Numbered from the stretch's first letter, positions 1 to 9,809 are shown. The stretch: DNA of 64,000 bases from Erythrobacter sp. ANT-B3C2 (GCA_001683845.1 LXQI01000008.1:175322-239321); one strand, 5' to 3'. The notes: generated by a model from the letters alone, not told the origin. Program-made: numbers and translations.

Positions 1-715
1 ACCAAATGTGGCTGCGATACGAGAGGAAGCCGTTGGGCTGGCCTTCGGTAAACGGCGAATTGGCGAACAGCGCCGTCGCGAGCGGTTGCAGCGCCAGCCC
101 GGTGCGGAACTTCTTGGCCATGTCCGCTTCGGATGAATAATCGAGATTGACCTGGATGGTGCAGGTGCGCAGCATCATGTCGAGCCCGAGCGAGCCAACG
201 CGCGGCATGTGCCGCAGCATGATGGCATAGCGCCCCTTGGGCATCAAAGGCAGTTCCGCGCGGGTCTTGTCGGGCCACATGCCCAACCCGAGGAAACCCA
301 CGCCCAGCCGCTCGCCGACCTGCTTCACCTGGTCGAGATGGCGGCCGGTTTCGGCGCAAGTCTGGTGCAGCGTCTCGAGCGGCGCGCCCGACAATTCGAG
401 CTGGCCCGCCGGCTCAAGGCTCACCGCACCGTCTTCGCCGCTCAGCGCGATCAGCCGGCGCACGCCGTCGGCGCCCTCTTCCTCGACCGGCTCCCACCCG
501 AAGCGGCCAAGTTCTAGCAGGATTCCGCGAATGCCGCCGGGCTCGTCATAGGTTGGAGCAGCGTGGGTGTCGTTGCGGTAGACGAGCTTCTCGTGCTCGG
601 TGCCGATGCGCCAGGCCCCGCGCGGCTTCTCGCCCTGCTGCATGGGTTCGACCAACTGGTCGCGCCGCTCGATCGGCGGCTCCTGCTCGACAGCCGAGGC
701 CTTGCGGGTGCTCAT
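1..715 (-). CDS. gshA: Glutamate-cysteine ligase (class II, plant type), C-terminus cut by window edge
   Basis: Makes gamma-glutamylcysteine from glutamate, cysteine and ATP, the first step of glutathione synthesis in the cytosol. The readable part is the N-terminal half, about 238 residues beginning [14 protein letters not shown]. It carries the GCS2-type signature [13 protein letters not shown] near residue 42 and later [19 protein letters not shown]. The ATG is at 713-715. The gene runs off the left edge and the usual length is about 450 residues. It lies 94 bases downstream of rsmE on the same strand, an arrangement I recall from alphaproteobacteria. Identification rests on motif recognition. 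Confidence 0.9.
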   Translation of the reverse strand, partial: MSTRKASAVEQEPPIERRDQLVEPMQQGEKPRGAWRIGTEHEKLVYRNDTHAAPTYDEPGGIRGILLELGRFGWEPVEEEGADGVRRLIALSGEDGAVSLEPAGQLELSGAPLETLHQTCAETGRHLDQVKQVGERLGVGFLGLGMWPDKTRAELPLMPKGRYAIMLRHMPRVGSLGLDMMLRTCTIQVNLDYSSEADMAKKFRTGLALQPLATALFANSPFTEGQPNGFLSYRSHIW

Positions 716-809
716 GGCAGCGCCGCTAGCCCGATCGCCCCAACCGCACCAGCGCAAATGCAGCCTGCGCCAGCGGAATTACTGCACCAGCGCAAAGGTA
801 CGCGCTGGC

Positions 810-1553
810 TCACCAGTCGCCGGCGATCCCCATCCACAGCGAGACGGCAGCAAGCGCAGCGGTCTCGCCGCGGAGGATGCGCGGCCCTAGCGTGATCGCA
901 CGCGCCTGCGGCAGGGCGCGGATAGCGGCGCGCTCTGCATCCTCGAACCCGCCCTCGGGGCCGGTCAGCAGCGCGGCCGGCCCGGTATGCGCGGCGAAAG
1001 CGGCGGCGGCTGGCTCGCCGCCCGTCTCGTCGGCGAAGAACAGCGCGCGCTCCTCCGGCCAGCGCCGTAGCAATGCGTCGAGCCGGATCGGCTCGGCCAG
1101 TTCTGGTAGGGCGGTGCGGGCGCATTGCTCAGCCGCCTCGGTAAGGATCGCACGGGCACGGTCCGGGTTGAGCCGGTCGGCCACGCAGCGGCGGGCGAGC
1201 ACCGGTACGATCCGCCGCACGCCCAGTTCGGTCGCCTTCTCCAGCACCAGGTCGAACCGGTCCTTCTTCAGCAGCGCGGCGCACAGCCATAGATCGGGCA
1301 CCGCCTCCCGCGCGCGCAAGCGATCAACGAGGCGCAGCGTACAGCCACGCTTGCCGGCGATGGCGATTGTGGCGGACCATTCGCCTGTCTCATCGTCGCA
1401 CAGCACCACCGCATCGCCTTCCCCGGCGCGCATCACCCGCAGCAGATAATGCGCCTGCTGCCCCTCAAGCGCGATATCGCTTCCTTCGGACAGCGGGCCG
1501 GCGACGAACAGGCGCGGGGCGCTCCGGGGCGGCCAGGCGGGGGTGGCGGGCAT
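810..1553 (-). CDS. rsmE: 16S rRNA (uracil(1498)-N(3))-methyltransferase RsmE
   Basis: Methylates U1498 of 16S rRNA in assembled 30S subunits using SAM. The 247-residue protein has the N-terminal PUA-like part (RLFVAGPLSEGSDIALEGQQAHYLLRV in family style) and a C-terminal SPOUT knot with TGPEGGFEDAERAAI and ITLGPRILRGETAALAA, the SAM-binding trefoil loop of RsmE. Length is normal. The ATG at 1551-1553 is used. Likely co-transcribed with gshA; divergent from ubiA with a 39-base spacer that must hold both promoters. Confidence 0.93.
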   Translation of the reverse strand: MPATPAWPPRSAPRLFVAGPLSEGSDIALEGQQAHYLLRVMRAGEGDAVVLCDDETGEWSATIAIAGKRGCTLRLVDRLRAREAVPDLWLCAALLKKDRFDLVLEKATELGVRRIVPVLARRCVADRLNPDRARAILTEAAEQCARTALPELAEPIRLDALLRRWPEERALFFADETGGEPAAAAFAAHTGPAALLTGPEGGFEDAERAAIRALPQARAITLGPRILRGETAALAAVSLWMGIAGDW

Positions 1554-1592
1554 CGGCTAGGCACTAGCGAGCAAGGCCGCTACGGGGCAAGC

Positions 1593-2498
1593 ATGGCCGA
1601 ACCGATGACCCCGCCCGACAGCGAGCATCGCGGCCTCGTCGCGCATCTGCCGGGCCGCTTGCGCGATCACGCGCTGCTGGCGCGGTTCGACCGGCCGATC
1701 GGCTGGTGGCTGCTGTTCTGGCCCTGCGCCTGGGGCGTGTGGCTCACCGGCACCGGGGTGCAATGGCAATTGCTGGCGTGGCTGCTGCTGGGCGCGATCG
1801 CCATGCGCGGGGCGGGCTGCGTCTATAACGACATCGTCGATGCCGATCTCGATCGACAGGTGGCGCGCACCGCCCAGCGCCCGGTCGCGAGCCGGCGGGT
1901 GAGCGTCAAGGCCGCCTGGCTGTGGCTTCTGGCGCTGTGCCTCGCCGGCCTGCTGGTGGTGTTCCAGCTGCGCTGGCAGGCGCAGTTGGTTGCGCTGGGC
2001 AGCCTGTTGCTGGTCGCCGCCTATCCGTTCATGAAACGGCTCACGTGGTGGCCACAGGCTTGGCTCGGGCTGGTCTTCACCTGGGGCGTGCTGGTGGGGT
2101 GGACGGCGCTGCGGCTCGACCGCCCGGAGGTAGTGGCGGCGCTCTACGCCGGCGCGGTGTGCTGGTGCATCGGCTACGACACGATCTACGCGCTGCAAGA
2201 CCGGGAGGACGATGCGCTCGCCGGGATCCGCTCCAGCGCGCTCAGGCTCGGCAGCCGGGTGCGCGGCGGCGTCGCGGCGTTCTACGCGGCGGCGGTGGCG
2301 CTGTGGGCATTGGCGTTCTGGCTGCTGCGAGGAGATGGGCTTGCACTGCTGGCGCTGCTGCCCGCCGCGGTTCACCTCGGCTGGCAGGTGGCGACGCTCG
2401 ATTCGGCCGATCCGGCAAACCCGCTCTCCCGCTTCCGCTCGAACCGCACCACCGGGCTGCTGGTCGCCGCGGCGTGCTTCATCGTGGGGAACGCTTAA
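1593..2498 (+). CDS. ubiA: 4-hydroxybenzoate octaprenyltransferase
   Basis: Integral membrane prenyltransferase that joins a polyprenyl chain to 4-hydroxybenzoate in ubiquinone synthesis. The 301-residue protein shows both Asp-rich motifs of the family: YNDIVDADLDRQ (N79-D87 region), followed by RPVASRRVS, and the second motif YDTIYALQDREDD. Hydrophobic segments alternate as expected for about eight or nine helices. The frame is open upstream, but the ATG at 1593 gives the normal family length and avoids overlapping rsmE. Convergent with bamB. Confidence 0.92.
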   Translation: MAEPMTPPDSEHRGLVAHLPGRLRDHALLARFDRPIGWWLLFWPCAWGVWLTGTGVQWQLLAWLLLGAIAMRGAGCVYNDIVDADLDRQVARTAQRPVASRRVSVKAAWLWLLALCLAGLLVVFQLRWQAQLVALGSLLLVAAYPFMKRLTWWPQAWLGLVFTWGVLVGWTALRLDRPEVVAALYAGAVCWCIGYDTIYALQDREDDALAGIRSSALRLGSRVRGGVAAFYAAAVALWALAFWLLRGDGLALLALLPAAVHLGWQVATLDSADPANPLSRFRSNRTTGLLVAAACFIVGNA

Positions 2499-2550
2499 GG
2501 CTGCGTCCGATGCCCGGCCGGGTGCTCGGCTTCGCCTCCTTTGGCCGGGC

Positions 2551-3891
2551 TCAGCGCCAGGCGGTGATCCGGCCTCCGTCATCCATGATATAGAGCGTGC
2601 CGTTGGCCACCAGCGGCGGCAGCGAGACAGGGTCGTCCAACCGCGTGAAATCCGCCGCCTCGCCCGTACCCACGTCGACCGAGCGCACCTCGCCCCGCGA
2701 ACTGGCGATCCACAGCCGATTGTTCGCAAGCACCGGGCCGGTCCAGAAGACCGGCCCCTCGCGCTTTTCGGGATTGCGCCAGCGCTCCAATTGCGTGATC
2801 CATTTGACCCGTCCGGTGGAGCGGGCGATCGCCAGCAGCCGCGAATCGTCGGTGAGGGTGAAGATCCACTCGCCGGCGATGGCGGGGGTGGAGATGCCGG
2901 CAAGGCTCAGCTCCCAGATCCGCTGCCCGGTGACCAGCTCGTACGCCGCCATCCGCCCGCCCTGGCCGAGCACGTAAACACGGCCCTGGTCGATGATCGG
3001 ATCCGCATCGACATCGGTCAGCGTGCCGACCTGGGTGGAGATGTTGGTGAGCGCCAGCGCATCGGACCACAGATTGCGCCCGTTCTCGTAGCGATAGGCG
3101 ACCACCTCGCCCGAGGAATAGCCGGCGATCACAGTACCTTGCGCAGCCGCTGGGGCCGCAACGCCGAACACGCCGGACTGGCCGCTCGCCGCCGCATCTT
3201 GCCACACCGGCGAGCCATCGGCCATGTTCAGCGCGTGGATCTGGTTGTCCTGCGTCATCACATAGACCGAGTTGAACGCCACCGTGGGCGAGCCACGCAG
3301 CGGCCCGGCCGGGCGCACGCGCCAGAACTCTCCGCCGGTCTGCGCATCGAGCGCGACCACGTCGCCCGCACCGCTGGTGGCGTAGACCCGGCCATCAAAA
3401 TAGGTCGCGCCGCCGCCGAAAAGCACGTCCCCAAAACCGCGCCCCACCTCGAGCGGGTGCGACCAGCGCCGCGTGCCGGTGTCGGCGTCGAACGCATGAA
3501 CCACACCCGATGTATCGACCGCGAACAGCATCCCTCCGCCCGTAACCGGCGCGGCGGCGAGCCGGCGCCGCCGGTCGGAGCCGACAACGCTGGCGGTCCA
3601 GGCCTGCGTCGGAACGGGGGCGAGCGTGAGATGCCCCGGTGACTTGGCAGCATTGCCGCCTGCTTGCGGCCATTCGGCATTGGTCTGCGCCGGCGGCAGC
3701 ACCACCGAGACGCTGGCGAGCGCCGGATCGGCCTCGACCGCGTTGATGATCCGCGAGAGGATCGGCGTGCGGTTGCCCACGGTGGGCGTCGCATCTTTGT
3801 CCCCCCCGCCGAACAGGCTACAGGCACCCAGCATCGCCAAAAGCGGGAGCGCGAGGAGAACGCGGAAACGGCGGTGGAGGGAATTCGTCAT
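2551..3891 (-). CDS. bamB: Outer membrane protein assembly factor BamB (PQQ-repeat lipoprotein)
   Basis: Lipoprotein of the BAM complex that helps insert beta-barrel proteins in the outer membrane. The 446-residue product starts with a lipoprotein signal, hydrophobic stretch LLALPLLAMLGAC, with the lipidated Cys at residue 23. The rest is a PQQ/WD-type propeller with recurring blades such as FAVDTSGVVHAFDADTGTRRW and VYVMTQDNQIHALNMADG. It lies 12 bases downstream of the TPR protein, the YfgM-BamB pairing known from many proteobacteria. Confidence 0.92.
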   Translation of the reverse strand: MTNSLHRRFRVLLALPLLAMLGACSLFGGGDKDATPTVGNRTPILSRIINAVEADPALASVSVVLPPAQTNAEWPQAGGNAAKSPGHLTLAPVPTQAWTASVVGSDRRRRLAAAPVTGGGMLFAVDTSGVVHAFDADTGTRRWSHPLEVGRGFGDVLFGGGATYFDGRVYATSGAGDVVALDAQTGGEFWRVRPAGPLRGSPTVAFNSVYVMTQDNQIHALNMADGSPVWQDAAASGQSGVFGVAAPAAAQGTVIAGYSSGEVVAYRYENGRNLWSDALALTNISTQVGTLTDVDADPIIDQGRVYVLGQGGRMAAYELVTGQRIWELSLAGISTPAIAGEWIFTLTDDSRLLAIARSTGRVKWITQLERWRNPEKREGPVFWTGPVLANNRLWIASSRGEVRSVDVGTGEAADFTRLDDPVSLPPLVANGTLYIMDDGGRITAWR

Positions 3892-3903
3892 CGAATCTCT
3901 TGT

Positions 3904-4683
3904 CTATTGGGGTGCTGCGGCGGACCCGCCGCCTGTGCGCATCGCGGCGAGTGTTTCATCCACATCGCCCACCGCATCCACGCCGAGCAGCCCGGCCAGC
4001 TGGCGGGTGCGCGAGCGCAAGGTCTGTGGCACGTTCTCGTCTTGCGCGATGGCTGCCAGCAACGGTCCGGCAAGGTCTGCCCGGCCCTGCTTGAGATAGG
4101 CCATCGCCACCAGCTCGCCGGCGCTGCCGAACCATGGATTGCCGGGCACCGCCAGCGGGCGCAATCGCTCGATGATGACGGTGGGCTCCACATCCTCGAA
4201 TTGCGCGGCCGAAAGGCGCACTGCGGCAAGGTCGCGGAAGGGCTGCGGCGCGGCTTCGTTGTCCGCGACCGCCTGGAAAATCTGCATCGCCTCGGGCCGG
4301 CGATTGTCGCGCAGCGCGATTCCCGCCCGGGCCAGGCTGGCGGCGATGGCGGCAGCATCGTCCTTGCCGGTGGCGAGCGGTGCGAGCTGCTCATCGGCCT
4401 GCGGCAGCGCGCCCGATTCCAGTTCGTCGAAGGCGGTGACCAGCTGTTCGGAGCGGGTCTCGCGCTCGGCTTCCTGCCGGTCGCGCCAGAACAGCCATGC
4501 GCCCAGCGCCAGCAGGAGCGCCAGCAGCGCCCCGCCCACGATCAGGCCATATTGCCGGGCCGCGCCTTCCAGCTGGTCGCGGCGCACCGCCTCGTCCACC
4601 TCACGCATCAGCACGTCCTGCTCGGCCGACTTGCGCACGGCGAGCTTGTCGGCACGGGTCTGGGGATCGGACGTGGAGGCCAA
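3904..4683 (-). CDS. Tetratricopeptide-repeat single-pass membrane protein (YfgM-like, upstream of bamB)
   Basis: Inner-membrane protein with a large periplasmic TPR-like part, probably an accessory of envelope protein biogenesis like YfgM. About 259 residues: a short charged cytosolic N-terminus (AEQDVLMREVDEAVRRDQLE), a membrane helix YGLIVGGALLALLLALGAW around residue 50, and then helical repeats. I chose the TTG at 4681-4683 (MASTSDPQTRADKL) because related proteins start a few residues before the REVD motif. A longer ATG start at 4854 would overlap the upstream glycosyltransferase and adds a Cys-rich stretch of no family character. The function is inferred from gene order and topology. 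Confidence 0.8.
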   Translation of the reverse strand: MASTSDPQTRADKLAVRKSAEQDVLMREVDEAVRRDQLEGAARQYGLIVGGALLALLLALGAWLFWRDRQEAERETRSEQLVTAFDELESGALPQADEQLAPLATGKDDAAAIAASLARAGIALRDNRRPEAMQIFQAVADNEAAPQPFRDLAAVRLSAAQFEDVEPTVIIERLRPLAVPGNPWFGSAGELVAMAYLKQGRADLAGPLLAAIAQDENVPQTLRSRTRQLAGLLGVDAVGDVDETLAAMRTGGGSAAAPQ

Positions 4684-4826
4684 GGGGCGGTCTACCTGGA
4701 GAAACGGGGATCGTGAGGCCAGCGGCCCCGGATCACTGCGGGCTGTTATGCGGATGAGGACGCGGTTGCAATTGTCGAAGCACTTCTTTGCACAAACGGG
4801 TGAATGTTCGATGAAGAAGGCGCCGC

Positions 4827-5927
4827 CTAGGCGGGCGCCAACAGGCCGCGCCACAGCGCCAGGTGGCGCTCGACCATGCGCCGCTTGTCGAACTCGGCGC
4901 GGGCGCGGGCGCGGTTGGCCTCACCGATGCGGTGGCGCATGGCCCGGTCCGCGGCGAGCTGGCGCAGGGGCCCGGCGAGCGCGACCCCATCGCCGGAGTC
5001 GACGAGGAACGGCGCGTTCTCACTGGCGACCAGTTCGTCGATTCCCTCAATGCGCGGAGCGACCACCGCCAGCCCGGCGGCCATCGCCTCCTTCACCAGC
5101 TCGGGCGAGGTGGCGCCGAACAGGTCGAACAAGCCGATCAGGCGCTCGAGGGCAGGCGGCAGCGCTACCGAGTGGACACGATCCTCGACCCCGCTCGCCT
5201 CGGCCTGCGCGAGGATCGCCTCGCGGGGCAGCGCATCGCCGGCGACCACCAGCTGCCACTCCGGCGGCAGCTGGCGCAGCGCCTCCATCAGCGGGCGCAG
5301 GGTGGCGGCATCTGGCGGGGCGAACGTGCCCAGCCACCACTCGCCACGTCGCTTGATCAGGCCGGGCACCCCATCAGGCCGGAGGGTGGTGGCAAAGGCG
5401 GCGGTGTCGATCCCCTCCGGGATCAGCCGAACACGCGTGCGCGGCTGCTGCCAGGCTCCGAGCGCGAGCCGCTCCAGCGCGCGGCTAGGCACCACCAGCG
5501 CCGCGCTGCGCCCCAGTGCGATGCGGCGCATCATGGTGGAGCGGCTGTCCGCCCCCTCGCCCTCGTGATGGACCAGCGGCGGCAGATTGTAGGCATCGGC
5601 AAACAGCGTGTGGGCCAGCGTCGCGTCGAGCGCACCGGCGCCCCAGGTGCAGATCAGCCGGTGCCCTGCCATCGCGGCAGCAAGGCGCTTGAGGCGGCCC
5701 GGCCAGGGCTTTCCGGCGAGCGAGGGAAAGGCTGGCCAGCTGATCGCCACGCTGCGGTGCAGCCGCTCGGCTCCGGCGAGACGCCCGCCACCCTCCACCG
5801 CGATGGCGTGAGTGGCTTCGGCTCCCAGCGCCGAAATCAGCCGAATGCACCGCGCTTGCAAGGCACCCGCATCGCCGGTGGAATGGAGGTGCAGAATGCT
5901 CGCAGCGGGGGCTTTCCGCCCGCTCAT
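4827..5927 (-). CDS. Glycosyltransferase family 4-like protein
   Basis: Retaining GT-B glycosyltransferase, probably transferring a sugar to a cell-surface or lipid acceptor; the acceptor cannot be told. The 366-residue protein has the C-terminal nucleotide-sugar site with the E-x7-E type motif in KEAMAAGLAVVAPRIEGIDELV, and LRLIPEGIDTAAF-like sequence marks the start of the second Rossmann domain. The ATG at 5925-5927 overlaps the hydrolase stop by four bases (ATGA), so the two are translationally coupled. Confidence 0.85.
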   Translation of the reverse strand: MSGRKAPAASILHLHSTGDAGALQARCIRLISALGAEATHAIAVEGGGRLAGAERLHRSVAISWPAFPSLAGKPWPGRLKRLAAAMAGHRLICTWGAGALDATLAHTLFADAYNLPPLVHHEGEGADSRSTMMRRIALGRSAALVVPSRALERLALGAWQQPRTRVRLIPEGIDTAAFATTLRPDGVPGLIKRRGEWWLGTFAPPDAATLRPLMEALRQLPPEWQLVVAGDALPREAILAQAEASGVEDRVHSVALPPALERLIGLFDLFGATSPELVKEAMAAGLAVVAPRIEGIDELVASENAPFLVDSGDGVALAGPLRQLAADRAMRHRIGEANRARARAEFDKRRMVERHLALWRGLLAPA

Positions 5928-6787
5928 GCGACTTGCTCCAGCAGCGCGCGGATCGCCGCCTGCGCCTGCGGCTCGCCCAGCGTGGGGGCGTGGCCGGTGC
6001 GCGGGATGGCGGCGGTGGCGAGACCGGGCAGCTCGGCCTCCATCCGCGCGAGGGTGTCGGCCGAGAGAATGTCCGAGAGTTCGCCGCGCAGCGCCAGCAC
6101 CGGCCGCCCGGCCAGTGCGCGAAAGGCGGGCCATAGATCGGCGGGATTGGCGCCGTTCGGCGTATCGAACGGATCGGCGATCTTCATGTCGTAATCGAAG
6201 GCGATCCGCCCGCCCGCGCCCACGCACATCAGCCGCTTGGCGTGGCCCAGCCAGTCTGAGAGCGCGTAATCGGGGTGCGCCTCGCCCACTTGCTCCTTCA
6301 GCGTACGGGCGGCGTGCATCCAGGTGGGGAAGCTGCGGCCCTGGCCGACGGTCTCGCGGATCCGTGCGAGGCCGGGTGCCTCGATCTGCGGGCCGATATC
6401 GTTCAGCACCGCGCCCGCCAGCCGCTCGGGCGTGCCAAGCGCGAGCAGCATGGTGACGATCCCGCCCAGCGAGGTGCCGATCCCCACCACCCGCTCGATC
6501 CCCGCCGAATCGAGCAGGGCGAGCATGTCGTCGGCATATTGCGCCGGGGTGTAGCTGGCCGAATCACGCGCATAATCGCTCTGGCCGCGGCCGCGCAGGT
6601 CCACCGCGAGGATGCGCCACTCGCCTCCAAACGCCTCGGCGATGGGTTCGAAATCGCGGGCGTTGCGGGTGAGACCGGGGATGCACAGCAGCGGTGGGCG
6701 ATCGGTTGGGCCGTCGTAATCGCGATAGCGCAGAACCAGCCCGTCGGCGCTGGTCCATTCCTTCTCGCTGAAGGCGGCCTCGGCCAT
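5924..6787 (-). CDS. Alpha/beta-fold hydrolase
   Basis: Probable serine hydrolase or esterase, cytosolic, substrate unknown. The 287-residue protein has the HGGG-region equivalent CIPGLTRNARDF, the strand VDLRGRGQSDY, the nucleophile elbow GIGTSLGGIV (Ser in GTSLGG), an acid in RGELSDILS and the catalytic His in RTGHAPTLGEP near the end, so the triad is complete. The ATG at 6785-6787 is followed by normal family sequence; a longer frame upstream adds nothing recognisable. Overlaps the next gene by four bases. Confidence 0.88.
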   Translation of the reverse strand: MAEAAFSEKEWTSADGLVLRYRDYDGPTDRPPLLCIPGLTRNARDFEPIAEAFGGEWRILAVDLRGRGQSDYARDSASYTPAQYADDMLALLDSAGIERVVGIGTSLGGIVTMLLALGTPERLAGAVLNDIGPQIEAPGLARIRETVGQGRSFPTWMHAARTLKEQVGEAHPDYALSDWLGHAKRLMCVGAGGRIAFDYDMKIADPFDTPNGANPADLWPAFRALAGRPVLALRGELSDILSADTLARMEAELPGLATAAIPRTGHAPTLGEPQAQAAIRALLEQVA

Positions 6788-6845
6788 ATGCTGTGTTCCT
6801 AGCCCTGCGGTTGCGCACCCGCCGGCGCGGGGCCACTTAGCGAGG

Positions 6846-8243
6846 ATGCGAGCCCTACCGCAAGCCACGCCCTATCGGCCCGATCCGCAGATCAATCCGC
6901 TGGCTGGCTGGCTGGGAGATGCGGTGGAGCCGGCCGCCTTTCCCATGGCGCAGCTTCGCTTCCGCAACCGCCGGTGGGACCGCGCGGTGGGGCTGGCCGA
7001 ACTGACCGACGAGGACTGGCTGCGCCACTTCGCCTGGTTCGAGCCGCTGACCGGCAATCTGGAGCAGCCGCTCGCGCTGCGCTATCACGGGCACCAGTTC
7101 CAGGTGTACAACCCGGAGATCGGCGACGGGCGCGGCTTCTTGTCCGCCCAGCTGCGCGACAATATCGGCCGCCTGCTCGATTGCGGCACCAAGGGCAGCG
7201 GCACCACGCCGCACAGCCGGGCGGGCGATGGGCGGCTGACGCTGAAGGGCGCGATGCGCGAGATCCTCGCGACCGAGATGCTCGAGGCGCTGGGCGCCAA
7301 TACCTCGAAGACCTTCAGCGTGGTCGAAACCGGCGAGGCGCTGTGGCGGGGAGACGAGCCCTCCCCCACGCGCTCGGCGGTGATGGTGCGGCTGAGCCAT
7401 TCGCACATCCGCATCGGCAGCTTCCAGCGGCTGGCGGTGCTGGAGGAGGATGCGCACCTCGCCGCGCTGGTCGATTATTGTCTGGCGCAGTTCCCCGGCC
7501 CGCCGCCCCCCGATGATGCTGCGGGGAGAGATGAGCCGGCGGTGGCGCTGCTGCATCAGGCGGTGGAGCGGCTGGCGGACTTGGCCGCGAGCTACATGGT
7601 GGCGGGTTTCGTCCACGGCGTGCTCAACACCGACAACATGAACATCACCGGCGAGAGCTTCGACTATGGCCCGTGGCGCTGGCTGCCCGCGTGGGAGCCG
7701 GGCTTCACCGCCGCCTATTTCGACCATGCTGGCCTTTACGCCTTCGGCCGCCAGCCCGAGGCGATTCGCTGGAACGTGACGCAGCTGGCGATTGCGCTAC
7801 GGCGGCTGGCCGATGCGCCGCCGCTGGTGGCCGCGATCGAGCGCTATCCCGCGCTGTATCATGCGGCCCTCGCGCGCCGGTTCTGCTGGCGGCTGGGCGT
7901 CGCTTCGCAGGGCGAGGAGCGCGACATGGCGCTGGTGGGCGCGGGCGAGCAGGCGATGCGCGAGCGCGCCATCGGGCCCGACGCGTTCTTCTTCGTCCAT
8001 CGCGGCGGGCGCGCGGCCGTAGGCGCCTTGGCCGAGGCGTTGGAGGGCTATGCGCCGCTGCCGTCGGACGATCCCTACTGGCAAGGCGACGCTCCCGAAG
8101 CGATGCTGATCGAGGAGGTGGAGACGCTCTGGGAAGCGATCGACCAGCGTGACGATTGGCAGCCGCTCACCGACAAGATCGCCGCGATCCGCGCCATGGG
8201 CGATGCGCTGGGCGAGCCGCCTGTGCCCGCAGGCCACACCTAA
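6846..8243 (+). CDS. selO: Protein adenylyltransferase SelO (YdiU family)
   Basis: SelO-family pseudokinase that transfers AMP to Ser/Thr/Tyr of target proteins in redox homeostasis. The 465-residue product shows the diagnostic blocks GDGRGFLSAQLRD, GTKGSGTTPHSRAGDGRLT and GAMREILATEML, then NTDNMNITGESFDYGP, the metal-binding site. It is on the shorter side of the family (about 480), ending before any C-terminal selenocysteine/Cys motif. The spacer to the divergent hydrolase is only 58 bases. Confidence 0.93.
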   Translation: MRALPQATPYRPDPQINPLAGWLGDAVEPAAFPMAQLRFRNRRWDRAVGLAELTDEDWLRHFAWFEPLTGNLEQPLALRYHGHQFQVYNPEIGDGRGFLSAQLRDNIGRLLDCGTKGSGTTPHSRAGDGRLTLKGAMREILATEMLEALGANTSKTFSVVETGEALWRGDEPSPTRSAVMVRLSHSHIRIGSFQRLAVLEEDAHLAALVDYCLAQFPGPPPPDDAAGRDEPAVALLHQAVERLADLAASYMVAGFVHGVLNTDNMNITGESFDYGPWRWLPAWEPGFTAAYFDHAGLYAFGRQPEAIRWNVTQLAIALRRLADAPPLVAAIERYPALYHAALARRFCWRLGVASQGEERDMALVGAGEQAMRERAIGPDAFFFVHRGGRAAVGALAEALEGYAPLPSDDPYWQGDAPEAMLIEEVETLWEAIDQRDDWQPLTDKIAAIRAMGDALGEPPVPAGHT

Positions 8244-8344
8244 GCGCCGCGTGGCACCTATTTGACGCCACCGGGCACCGCGCTAGAGCAGGCACCGGCG
8301 AACTCCGGCTCTGCGACCGGAGCGCCCCAGAGGAAGCCAGACCC

Positions 8345-9772
8345 TTGTCCGCCCAATTGCTCCAATCCGAACTCATCTCCTTCGAACCGGCCACGGGCGC
8401 CGAGCTGTGGCGCGCGCCGGTCGGCGATGTCGACGCGGCGGTGGCGCGCGCTCGCGCCGCCTGGCCGCAATGGGCCGCCCGCCCGTTCGCCAGCCGGGTG
8501 GAGCTGGTCCGCCGCTTCGTCAACGAGGTGCGCCGCGAGGCCGAGCCCTTCGCCGAGCTGATCGCGCGCGAAACCGGCAAGCCCCTGTGGGAGGCGCGCA
8601 CCGAGGTGGAGGCGGTGATGGCCAAGGTGGAGATCTCGGTCCGCGCCTATCAGGAACGCACTGGCCAGCAGCGGCTGGAAGGCGGGCTGCAGGGCTCGGC
8701 GGCGGTGCGCCACAAGCCGCACGGGGTGATGGCCGTGCTGGGGCCGTACAATTTCCCCGCGCACCTGCCCAACGGCCACATTGTGCCCGCGCTGATCGCG
8801 GGCAATGCGGTGATCCTCAAGCCCAGCGAGAAGACGCCGGCGGTGGGCGAGATGCTGCTGCGCTGCTTCCACGGCGCCGGCCTGCCGGAAGACGTGGCGC
8901 AGCTGCTGGTGGGCGGGCCGGACGAGGGCCGCGCGCTGGTGGCGCACGAGGGGGTGGACGGCGTGCTGTTCACCGGCTCCTCGCGCACCGGCATTGCCAT
9001 CAACCGCGCGCTGGCCGATCAGCCGGGCAAGATCGTGGCGCTGGAGATGGGTGGCAACAACCCCATCGTGCTGTGGGACACGCCGCTGATCTCCGATGCG
9101 GCCACGCTGGTGGTGCAATCCGCCTTCACCACCGCCGGCCAGCGCTGCACCGCGGCGCGGCGGCTGATCGTCAAGGCCTCGATGTACGACGAGGCGGTGG
9201 CGGCGGTGAGCGCGCTGACCGAGCGGATCATCGTGGGCGCGCCGTTCGACGATCCGCCGCCGTTCATCGGCCCGGTGATCGACAACGAGGCGGCCGACCA
9301 GCTGACCGAGGCCCTGGTCGAACTGCTCAGCCATGGCGGCCGGTCCATCGTGCCGATGCGCCGGCCGCGGGGCGAGCTGCCGTTTCTCACCCCTGGCCTG
9401 ATCGACACCACCGACATGGCCGAACGCCCGGACGAAGAACTGTTCGGGCCGCTGCTGCAAATTGTGAATGTGCACGATTTCGACGAGGCGATCGCCGAGG
9501 CCAATGCCACCCGCTTCGGCCTGTCCGCCGCGCTGATCGGCGGGAGCCCACAGCAATACAACCGCTTCTGGGGCAATGTGCGCGCCGGCATCGTCAACTG
9601 GAACCGGCCGACCAGCGGCGCCTCCTCCTCCGCGCCGTTCGGCGGGGTGGGGCTTTCGGGCAACCACCGCCCGGCCGCGTTCTATGCGGCGGATTATTGC
9701 GCCTATCCGGTCGCCAGCACCGAAGTGCAACAACCGCGCGCGAGCGTGGGGGTGGGCTTTCGCGATCAGTAG
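8345..9772 (+). CDS. astD: N-succinylglutamate 5-semialdehyde dehydrogenase
   Basis: NAD-dependent aldehyde dehydrogenase of the arginine succinyltransferase pathway, oxidising N-succinylglutamate semialdehyde. The 475-residue protein has the ALDH cofactor site (GVMAVLGPYNFPAHLPNGH, the AstD-type motif), LEMGGNN with the general base, and the nucleophilic Cys in TTAGQRCTAARR. The TTG at 8345 is preceded by AGAGGAAG at a good distance and gives the usual length. No astA, astB or astE is in the window, so the enzyme stands alone here. Confidence 0.88.
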   Translation: MSAQLLQSELISFEPATGAELWRAPVGDVDAAVARARAAWPQWAARPFASRVELVRRFVNEVRREAEPFAELIARETGKPLWEARTEVEAVMAKVEISVRAYQERTGQQRLEGGLQGSAAVRHKPHGVMAVLGPYNFPAHLPNGHIVPALIAGNAVILKPSEKTPAVGEMLLRCFHGAGLPEDVAQLLVGGPDEGRALVAHEGVDGVLFTGSSRTGIAINRALADQPGKIVALEMGGNNPIVLWDTPLISDAATLVVQSAFTTAGQRCTAARRLIVKASMYDEAVAAVSALTERIIVGAPFDDPPPFIGPVIDNEAADQLTEALVELLSHGGRSIVPMRRPRGELPFLTPGLIDTTDMAERPDEELFGPLLQIVNVHDFDEAIAEANATRFGLSAALIGGSPQQYNRFWGNVRAGIVNWNRPTSGASSSAPFGGVGLSGNHRPAAFYAADYCAYPVASTEVQQPRASVGVGFRDQ

Positions 9773-9809
9773 TTAGGGGCAGGCCCGGAACGCGCCCTTC
9801 ACATGACGA

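Noticed and set aside
2505..2560. CCCGGCCGGG palindrome between ubiA and bamB as terminator
   Set aside because: The ten-base self-complementary run has no loop or T-run; GC-rich DNA gives many such palindromes by chance.
2212..3642. Long plus-strand open frame opposite bamB (476 codons)
   Set aside because: It is a mirror of bamB in GC-rich DNA; the translation is Arg/Pro-rich without domains, whereas the minus strand has a full PQQ propeller and lipobox.
3904..4854. Longer version of the TPR protein from the ATG at 4854
   Set aside because: It would overlap the glycosyltransferase end and its extra 57 residues have no resemblance to the family or to a signal sequence.
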